In this document: positions 1 through 9,082 of the stretch, in pieces
Layout: each line of letters opens with the position of its first letter
Numbering within the stretch: position 1 is the first letter of the stretch
Source of the DNA: Breoghania sp.
GTDB taxonomy: Bacteria; Pseudomonadota; Alphaproteobacteria; Rhizobiales; Stappiaceae
Assembly: GCF_030066895.1 (NCBI RefSeq)
Contig: NZ_JASJAV010000017.1
Coordinates: 138,026-200,557 of the forward strand
DNA length: 62,532 nucleotides
Reading direction: 5' to 3'
Position numbers and translations under genes: made by a program
The notes under the pieces: model-generated
Told to the model about the DNA's origin: nothing
Seen by the model: only the letters and a program-made list of their open reading frames with translations
Database searches by the model: none

Positions 1-1027
1 TTTCCCGTCGAAACCCTGCGCAAGGCCGCAGCCCTCGGCTTCGGCGGCATCTATGTGGGCGAGGATGTCGACGGCTCCGGGCTGACCCGGCTCGATGCGG
101 CGCTGATCTTCGAGGAACTGGCCAAGGGCTGCACCTCGACGGCTGCCTATATCTCCATTCACAACATGGCCGCCTGGATGATCGACCTCTTCGGGTCCGA
201 TGATCAGCGTGAACGTTTCCTGCCAAGACTCTGCACCATGGAGCATTTCGCCGCCTATTGCCTGACCGAGCCTGGCTCGGGATCGGATGCGGCGGCGCTG
301 CGCACCAAGGCGGTCCGGGACGGCGACGCTTACGTGCTGAACGGCTCCAAGGCGTTCATCTCCGGCGGCAGGGCGGCCGATCTCTACGTGGCGATGGTCA
401 GAACCGGAGAGGCCGGGCCAAAGGGCATTTCCTGCATCGTGGTGGAGAAGGGCACGCCCGGGCTTTCCTTCGGCGCGCAGGAGGTGAAACTCGGCTGGAA
501 GAGCCAGCCGATGACACAGGTTGATTTCTCCGACTGCCGGGTGCCCGCGGAAAACCTGATCGGCGGCGAGGGGCTCGGCTTCAAGATCGCCATGGCCGGG
601 CTTGACGGCGGTCGGCTCAATATTGGGGCCTGCTCGCTGGGGGCGGCACAATCCTGCCTGGAGCGCGCCATCGCCTACATGAAAGAACGCAAGCAGTTCG
701 GCCGGGCGCTGGTGGAGTTTCAGGCGTTGCAGTTCCGTATCGCCGACATGGCGAGCGAGCTGGAGGCCGCGCGTTTGCTGCTGCACAAGGTGGCCATGAA
801 GGTGGACGCCAAGGAGAGCGACGCGGTTCGCGGCCATGGCCAAGCGGATCGCCACCGATACCGGCTTCAAGGTGGTGAACGAGGCGCTGCAACTTCACGG
901 CGGCTACGGCTACCTGCGCGACTATCCGATCGAGCGGTATCTGCGCGACGTGCGCGTGCATCAGATCCTGGAAGGAACCAACGAGATCATGCGGCTGATC
1001 GTGGCGCGCGAGCTGCTGGCGGGGTGA
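1..1027 (+). pseudogene. Acyl-CoA dehydrogenase, probably isobutyryl-CoA dehydrogenase (5' cut by window, frameshifted)
   Basis: This flavoprotein family oxidises short branched acyl-CoA; isobutyryl-CoA in valine breakdown is the likely substrate because the next gene encodes the 3-hydroxyisobutyryl-CoA hydrolase. The reading frame is open from base 1, so the true start lies upstream of the window. The middle shows the family's FAD-binding motif ([13 protein letters not shown]) and the C-terminal part holds [14 protein letters not shown] and the ending LEGTNEIM, whose Glu is the expected catalytic base. The C-terminal segment is in frame 2 while the rest is in frame 1. A net +1 or -2 shift lies between about 823 and 836, where a family member would read DAVR-x-AMAKR. 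As it stands the protein would lose its catalytic end. Family assignment is sure; the substrate is inferred from context. Confidence 0.85.
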
Positions 1028-1080
1028 GGGGCGACGGGGAGATCTTGTGCGGAGCGGCCATTGGCACGTTTTGCTCCGGA

Positions 1081-1186
1081 TTGTCATCCCGGCGAAGGCG
1101 GGGATCTAGTACTCCGTGGGGCTGGCTGTGTAATCCGATGGGCATGATACTGTGGTTACTGGTTCCCCGCCTTCGCGGGGATGACA
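1081..1186. repeat. Intergenic palindromic repeat, family A copy 1
   Basis: The element opens with TGTCATCCCGGCGAAGGCGG and closes with the inverted CCGCCTTCGCGGGGATGACA; about 65 bp lie between the arms. It fills the gap between the dehydrogenase and the hydrolase. Each arm is itself a small stem (CCCGC-GAAGG-CGGGG type). Six other clear copies occur in this window. No ORF or target-site duplication is visible, so it resembles a REP/BIME- or MITE-like element rather than an insertion sequence. Confidence 0.85.
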
Positions 1187-1359
1187 GTTGTGCGGAGGCA
1201 ACCCGAGGATGATCCTCGTGAACGCATCGGATGACCGTGAAAGGGTTCCTTCCGATATAACAACACGATAACGTCCCCTTGAGGGGCCAGCCGAACCGAC
1301 CCGCCTTATCCCGACCGCAGCGCCGAAAGACAAAAGACGAAACAGGAAGGAATGCGACC

Positions 1360-2421
1360 GTGATCGATCCTCTTGCCCAGTTCGAAGTTCTGTTTGATGT
1401 GCGCGGCCATTCCGGGGTCATCAAGCTTTCCCGGCCTCAGGCGCTCAATGCGCTGACCCACGGCATGATCCAGGCCATTCGCACGCAGATGGACGCCTGG
1501 GAGGCCGATCCGGCCATCGTCCAGATCGTTTTCCGCTCGCTGCACCCCAAGGCGTTCTGCGCCGGCGGCGATATTCGCGCCGTCTATGAAATGGGGAAGG
1601 CGGGGGACGAAACCGTCACCTCCTTCTTTGCCGACGAATACCGCCTGAATACCCGCATCAAGCATTATCCCAAACCCATCGTCTCGCTGATTGACGGTAT
1701 TCTGATGGGCGGCGGCGTCGGGCTGACCATCCACGGCGACTATCGACTGGGTGGGGCAAAGACGCTGTTTGCCATGCCGGAGGTCGGCATCGGCTTCTTC
1801 CCTGATGTGGGGGCGAGCTACGCCCTGCCGCGGCTGCGCTCGAAAGCGCTGGGGCTTTATTGCGCGCTGACCGGTGGTAGGTTGAAACAGGCCGATGCCT
1901 TGTGGGCGGGCGTGCTGACCCATTGCGCCGATGCCGGGCAGTTCGACGAGATCCTGAAGACGCTGGCCGAGGAAGACGTGAAGACGGTCGTGGAGCGGTT
2001 CGCAGCGCCCGCTGAGGGCGAGGCGGCGCTGGCGCCGCACGCGGATGCGATCGAGAGCTGCTTTTCCGCCGACAGCGTGGAGGCCGTTCTGGCTGCGCTC
2101 GATGCGGTGAGCGGGGTGGACGAGGAATGGGCGCGCGCAACGGCTGCTGAGATCCGCACGCGCTCGCCGATGAGCCTCAAGGTTGCCTTCAAGGAAGTGC
2201 AGGAAGGTGCGGCACGCGAGTTCGATGATTGCATGGTCATGGAATTCCGCATTCTCAGCGAGATCCTGAAGGGAAACGATTTTTACGAAGGCGTGTGGGC
2301 CGTTCTGGTCGACAAGGACAATGCGCCGAACTGGACCCCCTCTCGGCTGGAGGATGTGGAATCGCTTGCTATCGAGCGGCATTTCATGCAACCGCAAGAG
2401 GGTGATCTAGTCCTTAGCTGA
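1360..2421 (+). CDS. 3-hydroxyisobutyryl-CoA hydrolase (enoyl-CoA hydratase/isomerase family)
   Basis: The product, 353 aa from a GTG start, hydrolyses 3-hydroxyisobutyryl-CoA to free 3-hydroxyisobutyrate and CoA in valine degradation. It shows the crotonase fold signatures: AFCAGGDIRAVYEMG near residue 65 (oxyanion-hole region), DGILMGGGVGLTIHGDYRL near 112, and PEVGIGFFPDVGASYALPRL near 139, the last being diagnostic for the HIBCH branch over ordinary enoyl-CoA hydratases. The GTG at 1360 is chosen because AGGAAGG lies 9 bases upstream; the same frame is open back to 1279 but without a good ribosome site. It follows the branched acyl-CoA dehydrogenase, so the two form part of a valine-catabolic unit. 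Length is normal for the family and there are no lesions. Confidence 0.9.
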   Translation: MIDPLAQFEVLFDVRGHSGVIKLSRPQALNALTHGMIQAIRTQMDAWEADPAIVQIVFRSLHPKAFCAGGDIRAVYEMGKAGDETVTSFFADEYRLNTRIKHYPKPIVSLIDGILMGGGVGLTIHGDYRLGGAKTLFAMPEVGIGFFPDVGASYALPRLRSKALGLYCALTGGRLKQADALWAGVLTHCADAGQFDEILKTLAEEDVKTVVERFAAPAEGEAALAPHADAIESCFSADSVEAVLAALDAVSGVDEEWARATAAEIRTRSPMSLKVAFKEVQEGAAREFDDCMVMEFRILSEILKGNDFYEGVWAVLVDKDNAPNWTPSRLEDVESLAIERHFMQPQEGDLVLS

Positions 2422-2527
2422 GGTCCCGTCACAAGAACACGGAGCCTTGGGGCGGGCCGGATCGGATCTGGCCGCCGGGGCCTCTGCCGGGCCATGAGAG
2501 CTCGGTCATACCGGAGATGTGTTTTCC

Positions 2528-2941
2528 ATGCTGAGCCTCTTGCAGCATCTGGCCAGGACGCGCCTGTCATGGCGCACGATGCTGGTCTGGTATCTGCGCC
2601 TGCTGGCGATCCTGCTCATCGGCGGCGGCATCATCCATTGGGCGCGCATCGTCGGATACCTTCCGTGGCGCGGCGAGATGTTCGTCGACATGCCGGTCGA
2701 ATGGCAGGTCGCGACCGCCTATTTCGGCGTTCTCGACATGGTCGCGGGCATCGGATTGTGGCTCGCCGCCTCCTGGGGGCTGGTCATGTGGTTTCTGAGG
2801 GTGCTGTCCCAGGTGGCGATGCATACGGTGTTTCAGGACACGTTCGGCTCAAGGCCCTACGAAATCACCTACTATATCCTTACCATCGCCATCTATCTGG
2901 TCCTCACGGTGCTGACGGAACGCGAACGGCGCAACGAATAG
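2528..2941 (+). CDS. DUF6163-like integral membrane protein
   Basis: The product is about 137 aa and has four apparent hydrophobic segments (roughly residues 18-38, 62-85, 85-100 and 113-130) and a basic C-terminus (ERERRNE), so it is most likely an inner-membrane protein. It resembles the small DUF6163 proteins that commonly sit beside ldtR in Hyphomicrobiales; the assignment rests on sequence feel and on the downstream ldtR. ATG 2528 has GGAG 11 bases upstream; an in-frame GTG at 2519 is possible but too close to that site. No enzymatic motif is visible and the function is unknown. Confidence 0.7.
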   Translation: MLSLLQHLARTRLSWRTMLVWYLRLLAILLIGGGIIHWARIVGYLPWRGEMFVDMPVEWQVATAYFGVLDMVAGIGLWLAASWGLVMWFLRVLSQVAMHTVFQDTFGSRPYEITYYILTIAIYLVLTVLTERERRNE

Positions 2942-3304
2942 GAGTGCGGTCGGCATCGCGGGGGCGCGATTGGAGGGGCGCGGACGCCCGTTCCACCGAC
3001 GCCGAGATCGTTGCAATCGCTTGTCCGATTTTAGAAAAAAATTCGTGGCCTTGATCTTCGGTGTTGAAAACGGGGCAATAGGTAAACGGCTGCCGTAAGG
3101 GGCGAAATACCCGAAAACCCTTGCTCCGTAAAGCGCCACGGGCAAATTGCATAGTCGGAATTTTCTAAAATTTCCAAAGTATCTTAAAGTATCTTTAAGA
3201 GAAGATTCATGCTGCTTTTTAAGAAGATTTTATAATATCCCGAATAATGTCCTCAACAAGCGGAATAAAACCGCACACAAACAGGACATAAGGGTCGTAA
3301 CCAG
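2942..3304 (+). promoter_or_regulatory. ldtR leader with AT-rich direct-repeat block
   Basis: This gene-free stretch becomes AT-rich from about 3150 to 3260, unlike its surroundings. At 3176-3200 the unit AAAGTATCTT is repeated in tandem (AAAGTATCTT AAAGTATCTTTAAGA). Such a block just upstream of a MarR-family gene is a plausible autoregulatory operator or promoter region. No ORF in it looks coding. The exact -35/-10 boxes cannot be fixed by eye. Confidence 0.4.
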
Positions 3305-3817
3305 ATGATCACGGCAAAAAGGGCCGTCGAGATCCTGGCGCAGGATGAAGGTAATACCGAAATCAAGCCGCTTTACCTGGAAGCGCTTACTCTAGTCGGG
3401 CGGTTGCATCGGCGGTTGCTTGACGTCACCAAGGATGAATTCGATCGGATGGGACGGTCGGATGTGAACTCCGTGCAGGCGCTTTTGCTGTTCAACATCG
3501 GCGACAACGTGCTGACGGCTGGAGAGCTTCGCACCCGCGGCTACTATCTGGGGTCGAATGTTTCCTACAGCCTGAAAAAGCTGGTCGACACCGGTTTCAT
3601 CAATCACGAGCGTTCGCGCGTCGACCGTCGTTCGGTCCGCGTCAGCCTCACCGAGAAGGGTCTGGAAGTGGCCGGTATCGTCAACGATCTCTACGAGCGT
3701 CACATGCGTTCGGTCGAGGCGGTCGGTGAGATTGCGCCGGAAGACTTCCAGCAGTTCAACCAGTCGCTGCGTCGGCTGGAGCGGTTCTGGACGGATCAGA
3801 GCCTCTATCGTTTGTAA
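3305..3817 (+). CDS. ldtR: MarR-family transcriptional regulator LdtR
   Basis: The product is a 170 aa winged-helix DNA-binding protein of the MarR family. The central part (residues about 45-130) contains the helix-turn-helix and the winged strand, seen as NVSYSLKKLVDTGFINHERS followed by VDRRSVRVSLTEKG. The long N-terminal helix and the C-terminal RRLERFWTDQ segment match the LdtR subgroup of Hyphomicrobiales. In Liberibacter and its relatives LdtR activates L,D-transpeptidase genes and stress tolerance. Here the next gene downstream is the remnant of just such a transpeptidase, which supports the name. The gene is intact and has its own leader and a 3' hairpin. Confidence 0.88.
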   Translation: MITAKRAVEILAQDEGNTEIKPLYLEALTLVGRLHRRLLDVTKDEFDRMGRSDVNSVQALLLFNIGDNVLTAGELRTRGYYLGSNVSYSLKKLVDTGFINHERSRVDRRSVRVSLTEKGLEVAGIVNDLYERHMRSVEAVGEIAPEDFQQFNQSLRRLERFWTDQSLYRL

Positions 3818-3845
3818 TCCGGCTCGCACTGGAACATTCCGAAAC

Positions 3846-3876
3846 GCCGTCCGCGGTGAGCGGGCGGTGTTTTCGT
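3846..3876 (+). terminator. Hairpin terminator after ldtR
   Basis: CCGTCCGC and GCGGGCGG form a stem (one G-U pair) around GGTGA, followed by a T-rich TGTTTTCGTTTG tract. It lies 28 bases past the ldtR stop. Confidence 0.55.
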
Positions 3877-4231
3877 TTGTCCTTGGCAACCTTGTCGGCT
3901 TCCGTTTGCGACACGAACTTGCCATGATGACATGAAAAGCAGCGGCGCAGGCAGAATACGGCCCGGAATGCGAGGTTCGGATACCGGTGAATGAATCGTC
4001 GGGATCGAGCTTTTCCGGACTTTACGGTTGTGTCGCTAAGGGCAAACATGACCGACGCGGGCCGTGGGAAACGGTTGCCGCGATGAGTGTGGCCGTTCGA
4101 TAACGATTGCGCGTTCGAATGCCTGCTTGAGTTGCCTCGCATGGGCGCAGGTTCTACCGCAACCAGAAATCCGTCACGGCGCGCAGGACTTTTGAGGGTT
4201 CTGCGCCATTCGCATCCGGGAGACAAGCTCC

Positions 4232-4921
4232 GTGAACCGACACATCGTCGCCGGCGAGATCCGATCGACGGCAGGCCGCTTCGCGGTTGTCGCTGCGCTT
4301 TTACCGGCGGCTCCGCTGGCGACGCCCGCTCAGGCGGAATCCCCGTTGCAGGCGCTGCGGAACTATCAGCAGCATGAGCAGTGGGAATCCAAGCTCGACG
4401 ACACGATGAAGAATCTGGAGCAGATTCGCTCCGATCAGCCCACGCTGTCGCCGGCGACCGTGACCTATATCGAGCAGGCGATCTCACAGTATCGGAAGAT
4501 CGTGGCCAATGGCGGCTGGGCGGAAGTCAGCGCGCCGGGGCGCAACCTCAAACTCGGGTCGTGGGATCGCGCCGTGGTGGCGCTGCGCCATCGTCTGGTC
4601 GCGTCGGGCGATCTGTCTCCCGATCTGATCTCCGGCAACCGGTTCGATTCCTCGGTCTGCGTGCGCGCCCAGAACGTGCGCGATCTGGTGGCGTGGCTGC
4701 TTGAAACCACGACGCCGGGTTGGGACTGTCAGCAGGTGGACGTCACCATCGCCTCCTGCGAGCGCGAGGACGTGCGGCTGGATACCGAGGTGCCGCTTTA
4801 CCTCGCCTACGTGACCGCCTGGGCGACGTCGAACGGCGTGGTCAACTTCCGTGAGGATATCTACAACCGCGACGGTCTCAACGGTTCCGAGATCGAGGGT
4901 CCGCAGATCGTGCTGCAATAG
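4232..4921 (+). pseudogene. L,D-transpeptidase (YcbB/LdtP type) with internal deletion of the catalytic domain
   Basis: The open frame gives 229 aa from GTG 4232, starting with a signal peptide ending near AQA (residue 35). Residues 70-140 (TLSPATVTYIEQAISQYRKI, then LKLGSWDRAVVALRHRLVAS) match the N-terminal and peptidoglycan-binding-like part of LdtP-type L,D-transpeptidases. Residues 142-229 (CVRAQNVRDLVAWLL to the end) match the segment that follows the catalytic SHGCVR motif. The region between, which should carry the rest of the binding domain and nearly all of the YkuD catalytic domain, is absent. The join is at about 4646-4655 and the frame is kept. The motif itself reads SVCVR instead of SxGCVR. 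The protein can be exported but should not cross-link peptidoglycan. The family call is from remembered family features, not a search. Confidence 0.7.
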
Positions 4922-4944
4922 GCGCACGAACGCGGAAAGAATCG

Positions 4945-4977
4945 AAAGGGCGCCTTCGCAAGAGGGCGCCCTTTTTG
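4945..4977 (+). terminator. Rho-independent terminator
   Basis: AAAGGGCGCC and GGCGCCCTTT pair around a TTCGCAAGAG loop and run into TTTTT. It stands 24 bases after the L,D-transpeptidase remnant and ends the ldt unit before the convergent GFA gene. Confidence 0.85.
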
Positions 4978-5103
4978 CGTTTGGGGGAGGGGAGAAAACG
5001 GAGGCGCTTGCACGCCGACTGTTGCGCTGGATTCCGGATCTGGCGCAACAAGCTGCGGTGAAACCGCTCCGTCTCCTTACCCTTCCTTCCCCAGTCCGCC
5101 GTC

Positions 5104-5559
5104 TCAATGCGTCGCGGCGTATTCCTGTAGGAGTTTTATGAATTCCCCCGGCGGCGGGAATCCCTCATAGCTGTAGACGGCCAGTGTCGTGACCCAGGGC
5201 AGTTTCTCGCGGGTCATGGTCTTGACGAACGGGACGCACCAGTCCGGTTCGTCGAACATCGTCGCCCGGACGTTGACGAAGTGGGGGAGCTTGGCGACCC
5301 TGGTGAAGACCCAGCTCTTGCAGTGTGGGCAGTGATAGTGATCGATCCCCTCGGAGTGCGCGCCGCCCTTGACCGGCTCGCTTTCGATGACTTCGAAACC
5401 CTCGTCAGGGAACATCGCGGTCAGCGAAAAGGTGCTTGAGGTCATGCGCTGGCAACCGCGACAATGGCAGACGAATGTCGCGCAGGGAGCGCAGGTGACC
5501 CGCATGCGCACCCGGCCGCAGCGACAGGTGCTCTCACGGGGGGATGGGAGAGAGTTCAT
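5104..5559 (-). CDS. GFA-family (glutathione-dependent formaldehyde-activating/CENP-V fold) zinc protein
   Basis: The product is 151 aa and shows the Cys pattern of the GFA family: CRCG near residue 12, then VCHCRGCQR near 30, and HCPHCKSW near 77. These bind one structural and one catalytic zinc in known members. Family members act in S-hydroxymethylglutathione metabolism or have unknown small-molecule roles, so the substrate is not fixed. The gene is intact, transcribed alone and convergent to the ldt remnant. Its likely start at 5559 gives MNSLPSPRESTCRCGRVR. Confidence 0.85.
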   Translation of the reverse strand: MNSLPSPRESTCRCGRVRMRVTCAPCATFVCHCRGCQRMTSSTFSLTAMFPDEGFEVIESEPVKGGAHSEGIDHYHCPHCKSWVFTRVAKLPHFVNVRATMFDEPDWCVPFVKTMTREKLPWVTTLAVYSYEGFPPPGEFIKLLQEYAATH

Positions 5560-6007
5560 TTCCTACATCCTGACCCGAAAATAATTGATATGTAAATTTC
5601 ATATACGAAACCAGAGCCTGCGTCCCGGGTGGTTTGCCGCCGCCGGAACCGCGCGAAGCGACAGAAGAGGTTGGACATGACGACCGGCAGGACGCCGGCG
5701 TGGACGTTCCCATGATCGGTCCGCTCAATGTGTTGCAGGATGAACTCGGCCGGTTGGCCGTGCGCAAGCTCAAGCGGCATCTGGAACAGGGGGTGTTAAC
5801 CATATCGCGTTGGATCGAAACTGTTTTTCGATCTCAACCCCTTTCTTTCTGCGCTGTCACCGTCCACATTACACAGGATCATGGTTAGCGAGCGGGCTTG
5901 GTTCACCACATCTGGTATGCTATGGCGGCAACGCGGTTCGCGCGTCTCGGCAAGCCCGCGTTCCGTTCGCTTATCGTCCTTGTCCGAATTGCAGGAAGGC
6001 CCGCCTA
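5560..6007. other. Gene-poor interval upstream of glyA
   Basis: The first 60 bases are AT-rich and probably hold the promoter of the GFA gene on the minus strand. The part from 5630 to 5810 is GC-rich and open in two frames (5634-5888 plus, 5534-5803 minus), but neither translation is recognisable and neither has a convincing ribosome site. The glyA ribosome site AGGAAGG is at 5993-5999. No riboswitch or tRNA was seen. Confidence 0.4.
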
Positions 6008-7321
6008 ATGTCGACTTCGAAAAGCTCCGTTTCTGAGCCTGTTCAGCTGGATTTCTTCACCCAGTCACTTGCCGAGGCGGATCCGGAAATCGCGGATGCG
6101 ATCGACAAGGAGCTTGGCCGGCAACAGCATGAGATCGAACTGATCGCTTCGGAAAACATCGTCAGCAAGGCGGTGCTGGAAGTGCAGGGTACGATCCTGA
6201 CAAACAAGTATGCCGAAGGCTATCCCGGTAAGCGCTATTACGGCGGCTGCCAGTACGTCGATATCGTGGAAATGCTTGCCATCGAGCGCGCCAAGAAGCT
6301 GTTCGAGTGTGAGTTCGCCAACGTTCAGCCCAACTCCGGCAGCCAGATGAATCAGGCCGTTTTCCTGGCGCTGCTGCAGCCGGGCGACACCTTCATGGGG
6401 CTGAACCTGAATTCCGGTGGGCACCTGACCCACGGTTCGCCCGTCAACATGTCGGGCAAGTGGTTCAACGTCATCTCCTACGGCGTGCGCGAGGGCGATC
6501 ACCTGATCGACATGGACGTGGTCACGGAAAAGGCGCGCGAGCACAAGCCGAAGCTGATTCTGGCCGGCGGCACCGCTTATTCGCGCATCTGGGACTGGAA
6601 GCGCTTCCGCGAGATCGCCGACGAGGTGGGCGCCTACTTGATGGTGGACATGGCCCATATCGCAGGGCTGGTCGCAGGCGGCGTGCATCCCTCGCCGGTG
6701 CCGCACGCCCACGTGGTCACCACGACGACCCACAAGTCGCTTCGCGGCCCGCGCGGCGGCATGATCCTCACCAATGACGAGGCGATTGCCAAGAAGATCA
6801 ATTCCGCCGTCTTCCCGGGTCTCCAGGGCGGCCCGCTGATGCACGTCATCGCGGCCAAGGCCGTGGCGCTGAAGGAAGCACTGCAGCCGGAATTCAAGGC
6901 CTATGCGGCCAATGTGGTGGCCAACGCCAAGGCGCTGGCGGCAAGCCTTCAGGAAAATGGGCTCGACATTGTGTCGGGCGGCACGGACAACCATTGCATT
7001 CTGGTCGACCTGCGCCCCAAGAACGCCACCGGCAAGAAGGCTGAAGCTGCACTGGGGCGGGCGAACATCACCACCAACAAGAACGGCATTCCCTTCGACC
7101 CGGAAAAGCCGTTCGTGACCTCCGGCATTCGCCTCGGCACGCCCGCGGGCACGACGCGCGGTTTCGGCCAGGCGGAATTCCGCGAGATCGGTCAGATGAT
7201 CGCGGAAGTCATGGACGGTCTGCGTGCGTCCAATTCCGAAGACGGCAACGCGAAAGTGGAGGCGCGCGTGAAAGAGCGCGTCATCGCGCTGACCGATCGT
7301 TTCCCGATCTATCAGAGCTAG
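6008..7321 (+). CDS. glyA: Serine hydroxymethyltransferase
   Basis: This PLP enzyme of 437 aa interconverts serine plus tetrahydrofolate with glycine plus 5,10-methylene-tetrahydrofolate and is the main source of one-carbon units. [18 protein letters not shown] and the substrate loop [15 protein letters not shown] lie in the N-terminal part, and the PLP lysine is Lys243 in [15 protein letters not shown]. The frame is open back to 5810, but ATG 6008 is chosen because AGGAAGG sits 8 bases upstream and MSTSKSS matches normal family length. It heads a co-directional run with nrdR 17 bases downstream, a usual alphaproteobacterial order. No lesions. Confidence 0.97.
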   Translation: MSTSKSSVSEPVQLDFFTQSLAEADPEIADAIDKELGRQQHEIELIASENIVSKAVLEVQGTILTNKYAEGYPGKRYYGGCQYVDIVEMLAIERAKKLFECEFANVQPNSGSQMNQAVFLALLQPGDTFMGLNLNSGGHLTHGSPVNMSGKWFNVISYGVREGDHLIDMDVVTEKAREHKPKLILAGGTAYSRIWDWKRFREIADEVGAYLMVDMAHIAGLVAGGVHPSPVPHAHVVTTTTHKSLRGPRGGMILTNDEAIAKKINSAVFPGLQGGPLMHVIAAKAVALKEALQPEFKAYAANVVANAKALAASLQENGLDIVSGGTDNHCILVDLRPKNATGKKAEAALGRANITTNKNGIPFDPEKPFVTSGIRLGTPAGTTRGFGQAEFREIGQMIAEVMDGLRASNSEDGNAKVEARVKERVIALTDRFPIYQS

Positions 7322-7338
7322 AGAGCTAGGAAGCGCGA

Positions 7339-7902
7339 ATGCGGTGTCCCTATTGCGGTGGAGACGAAACGCAGGTCAAGGACAGTCGTCCGACCGAGGA
7401 CAACACCGCCATCCGCCGCCGCCGCGTGTGTGCAACATGCGTCGGGCGCTTCACGACGTTCGAGCGCGTGCAGTTGCGCGAGCTCAGCGTCATCAAGCGC
7501 AACGGCCGTCGTGCGCCGTTCGACCGGGAAAAGCTCGCGCGCTCCGTTCAGATCGCCGTGCGCAAGCGGCCGGTGGAGCCGGACCGCATCGAGCGGATGA
7601 TCTCCGGCGTCGTGCGCCAGCTTGAATCCTCCGGCGAAAGCGACATTCCGGCCGAGCAGATCGGCACCCTGGTGATGGAGGATCTGCGCGAGCTGGACGA
7701 TGTCGCCTATGTGCGCTTCGCCTCCGTCTACAAGAACTTCCGTGAGGCCAGGGATTTCGAGGCGCTTCTGGGCGAGCTGAACACCGACGGCTTGCCGATC
7801 GAGAGGCCGAAATCCGACAGGCCGAAATCCGACAGGCCGAAATCCGACAGGCCGAAATCCGACAGGCCGAAATCCGACAGGCCGGACCCCGACAAGAAGT
7901 GA
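7339..7902 (+). CDS. nrdR: Transcriptional repressor NrdR with repetitive C-terminal tail
   Basis: NrdR represses ribonucleotide reductase genes in response to ATP/dATP. The zinc ribbon uses Cys3, Cys6, Cys31 and Cys34, followed by the family signature RFTTFERVQ. The ATP-cone domain covers about residues 48-138 ([16 protein letters not shown] to FREARDF). Typical NrdR is about 150-160 aa; this one is 187 aa because residues 156-185 are a charged, Pro-rich repeat (RPKSD five times and one RPDPD variant) encoded by 15-bp tandem units. The core is intact, so the repressor should work and the tail is an extension of unknown effect. It lies between glyA and ribD in one operon. Confidence 0.95.
   Translation: MRCPYCGGDETQVKDSRPTEDNTAIRRRRVCATCVGRFTTFERVQLRELSVIKRNGRRAPFDREKLARSVQIAVRKRPVEPDRIERMISGVVRQLESSGESDIPAEQIGTLVMEDLRELDDVAYVRFASVYKNFREARDFEALLGELNTDGLPIERPKSDRPKSDRPKSDRPKSDRPKSDRPDPDKK
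7804..7893 (+). repeat. 15-bp tandem repeat inside nrdR
   Basis: The unit AGGCCGAAATCCGAC occurs five times without a mismatch (7804-7878) and a sixth time with changes (AGGCCGGACCCCGAC, 7879-7893). Because the unit is a multiple of three, gain or loss changes tail length but not frame. Perfect identity of five copies points to recent expansion. Confidence 0.97.
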
Positions 7903-7914
7903 GCCTGACAAAGA

Positions 7915-9078
7915 GTGAGCGAGGCGGTGACGGATTATGACGTGGCGCCCGATTGCGGCCGGGTCCTTCCCTACGATGAACGTTTCATGCGCATGGCGCT
8001 TGCCATGGGCCGCCGCACGCGCGGCATCACCTGGCCGAACCCGTCGATCGGGGCGGTGATCGTCGCCGATCATGACGGCGTTCCCGTCGTGGTGGGGCGG
8101 GGCGCGACCGCGCCTTCCGGACGGCCCCATGCGGAAGTGGTGGCACTAACGCAGGCCGGCGAAAAGGCCCGTGGTGCGACCGCCTATGTGACGCTGGAAC
8201 CCTGCGCCCACTGGGGGCGCACCGGGCCTTGCGCCCTGGCGCTGTCTCAGGCAGGGGTCGCGCGTGTCGTCATCGGAACCTCCGACGCCAATCCCCGGGT
8301 TGCCGACAAGGGCGCGGCGATGCTGCGCGAGGCGGGCGTGGAGGTCGTGCGCGGCGTGCTCGGGGCGGAATGCCGGGCGGCCAGCATCGGCCATTTCCGC
8401 CGGTTTGCGGAAGGTCGGCCGCAGGTTGCGCTGAAGCTCGCCGTGTCCAACGACGGCTTCATCGGCCGCGATGGACACGGGCAGGTCTACATCACCGGGC
8501 CGCAGGTGCAGCGTTTCGTCCACATCATGCGCGCGGAGGCCGACGCCATTCTGGTCGGCATTGGCACGGTGCTGGAAGACGATCCGATGCTGGACGTGCG
8601 CCTCGATGGTCTGGAGGACCGGTCTCCGGTTCGCTACGTGTTCGATTCCACCGCCAGGCTTCCGGTCGACTCGCAACTTGTGAAGACCGCCGATCAGGTG
8701 CCGATAAAGGCATTGACCACGGCCGCCGCGCCGATCGAGCGCACCACGGCGCTAATCAAGGCGGGCGTGGAGGTAATCACCGTTCCTGCCGATACGGATG
8801 GGCGGATTGATGTCGCAGCCGGCCTGCATGCCCTTGCCCATTGGGGGGTAACCCGGCTTATGGTGGAAGGCGGCGCGGCCACGGCCGAGAGTTTCGTGCG
8901 CAGCGGGCTGGTCGACGAGGTCGTTTTGTCCACCGGGGCAGATCCGATCGGGAAGGGCGGCATTCCGCCTCTTGGATCCCTGCCGCTGGAAACCCTGACC
9001 CGGGGTCCGGCCTTTACCCGCATCAGCACGCGTCGGCTCGGGCGAGACCTGGTCGTTCATTATCGTCGCGAAGGATAG
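7915..9078 (+). CDS. ribD: Bifunctional pyrimidine deaminase/reductase RibD
   Basis: The product (387 aa, GTG start) carries out steps two and three of riboflavin synthesis: deamination of the pyrimidine ring and reduction of the ribosyl side chain. The N-terminal deaminase has its zinc ligands in HAEVVAL (His72, Glu74) and EPCAHWGRTGPC (Cys97, Cys106). The C-terminal reductase starts near residue 157 (PQVALKLAVSNDGFIG) and contains DAILVGIGTVLEDDP and LMVEGGA. It starts 12 bases after nrdR and ends 4 bases before ribE, so it is co-transcribed. Confidence 0.96.
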   Translation: MSEAVTDYDVAPDCGRVLPYDERFMRMALAMGRRTRGITWPNPSIGAVIVADHDGVPVVVGRGATAPSGRPHAEVVALTQAGEKARGATAYVTLEPCAHWGRTGPCALALSQAGVARVVIGTSDANPRVADKGAAMLREAGVEVVRGVLGAECRAASIGHFRRFAEGRPQVALKLAVSNDGFIGRDGHGQVYITGPQVQRFVHIMRAEADAILVGIGTVLEDDPMLDVRLDGLEDRSPVRYVFDSTARLPVDSQLVKTADQVPIKALTTAAAPIERTTALIKAGVEVITVPADTDGRIDVAAGLHALAHWGVTRLMVEGGAATAESFVRSGLVDEVVLSTGADPIGKGGIPPLGSLPLETLTRGPAFTRISTRRLGRDLVVHYRREG

Positions 9079-9082
9079 CGTC

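Noticed and set aside
5634..5888. A small gene upstream of glyA
   Set aside because: The 84-codon frame has no ribosome site and no recognisable features, and an opposite frame is equally open.
7804..7893. A CRISPR array at the nrdR repeat
   Set aside because: The units are contiguous, 15 bp and in frame within a gene; there are no spacers. No CRISPR-like array was seen elsewhere.
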